Origin: a bacterium
GTDB taxonomy: Bacteria; Cyanobacteriota; Vampirovibrionia; Gastranaerophilales; Gastranaerophilaceae
Direction: 5' to 3'
DNA: 6,690 nt
Assembly (NCBI GenBank): GCA_017995595.1
Contig: JAGOIO010000078.1
Location: 1-6,690, forward strand
The position numbers and the translations under genes were made by a program. Within the stretch, counting starts at the first letter, position 1, and each line of letters starts with the position of its first letter. The notes beneath the pieces were generated by a model. It saw only the letters and a program-made list of their open reading frames with translations, did not search any database and was not told the origin of the DNA. Shown piece by piece: positions 6,437 through 6,690 of this stretch.

Positions 6437-6526
6437 GCCTATCATCAAGCAAAGCATTTGCATCTATGGTTTCATAATGACCTAGGAAAGCGTGTTTTTA
6501 GAGCTTTTAAACAATATATACCAAGC

Positions 6527-6548
6527 TTAATCGCACTTAGTTTTGCCA
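6527..6548. repeat. 22-bp direct repeat, copy 2 (3' end of second pilin gene)
   Basis: This is the second copy of the repeat at 5655-5676, at the same position relative to the stop codon of the second pilin-like gene, 872 bases away. Confidence 0.9.
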
Positions 6549-6690
6549 GTCCAACTCAAGCCAGCACAGTGCAAGTAATCCATATTCTCGTTATAAATCA
6601 CCCAAGCTGTACAACCTAGTCCCAAAAGTGAAGCCGAACCTCCCTTTGCACATGCAGTGTCAAAAGTTTCACTATTTCCAAAACCGGCGG
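6527..6690 (-). CDS. Second type IV pilin-like protein, C-terminal part only
   Basis: Only the last 53 codons are in the window; the gene continues beyond the right edge. Its end aligns closely with the first pilin-like protein: both share GCTAWV, NENMDY, HC, GLSW and GKTKCD, with the same last three cysteines, plus a matching cysteine further upstream. Between that upstream cysteine and GCTAWV the loop differs in length (12 residues here, 10 in the neighbour) and has unrelated sequence. It is therefore almost certainly a paralogous prepilin, though the diagnostic N-terminal helix is outside the window. It is followed by a 149-base gap (6378-6526) that holds the promoter of the next pilin gene and no convincing terminator, so some read-through into that gene is possible. 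Confidence 0.88.
   Translation of the reverse strand, partial: AGFGNSETFDTACAKGGSASLLGLGCTAWVIYNENMDYLHCAGLSWTGKTKCD

Noticed and set aside
6449..6461. GCAAA/TTTGC hairpin between the pilin genes as a terminator.
   Set aside because: Only 5 base pairs with no T-run after it on the - strand; too weak to call.

Overview
The window is AT-rich bacterial DNA with compact genes. Most genes have clear Shine-Dalgarno sites (AGAGG, AAGGA, AGGAG) and sigma70-type promoters. A type IV pilin-like protein opening with KNAFTLAEVLITLGIIGVVA, a secreted protein built from short Glu/Gly repeats, and a YqeG-type phosphatase together suggest a non-photosynthetic relative of Cyanobacteria (Melainabacteria/Vampirovibrionia, perhaps the gut order Gastranaerophilales). 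This assignment is inference from protein style, not a database match.

Layout from left to right: (1) hisD, histidinol dehydrogenase, on the + strand with all expected metal and catalytic residues and no other his gene in view. (2) A + strand gene with its own strong promoter encodes an unrecognised protein with an acidic front, a Gln/Tyr/Ser-rich middle and a helical C-terminal domain. (3) A symmetrical terminator hairpin separates it from a convergent - strand gene for an exported protein with 21-residue repeats. (4) Upstream of that, on the - strand, lies a 47-residue one-helix membrane protein followed by a strong hairpin. (5) A + strand U32-family protein of the tRNA-hydroxylation (TrhP/YegQ) type has a promoter so close to its start that the mRNA should be nearly leaderless. 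(6) A 59-residue acidic protein lies on the - strand, overlapping the end of the U32 gene tail to tail. (7) A + strand YqeG-family HAD phosphatase follows. (8) Two tandem - strand type IV pilin-like genes come last; the second is cut by the window edge. Their C-termini are nearly the same and their last 22 bases are identical.

The genes do not form one pathway. They look like a core-genome stretch of single-gene units: histidine biosynthesis, tRNA modification, a possible phospholipid-related phosphatase, and cell-surface proteins (repeat protein, pilins). I see no CRISPR array, transposase, phage gene, tRNA or rRNA. The less ordinary content is two small genes of 47 and 59 codons, the two unrecognised modular proteins, and the duplicated pilin cassette.
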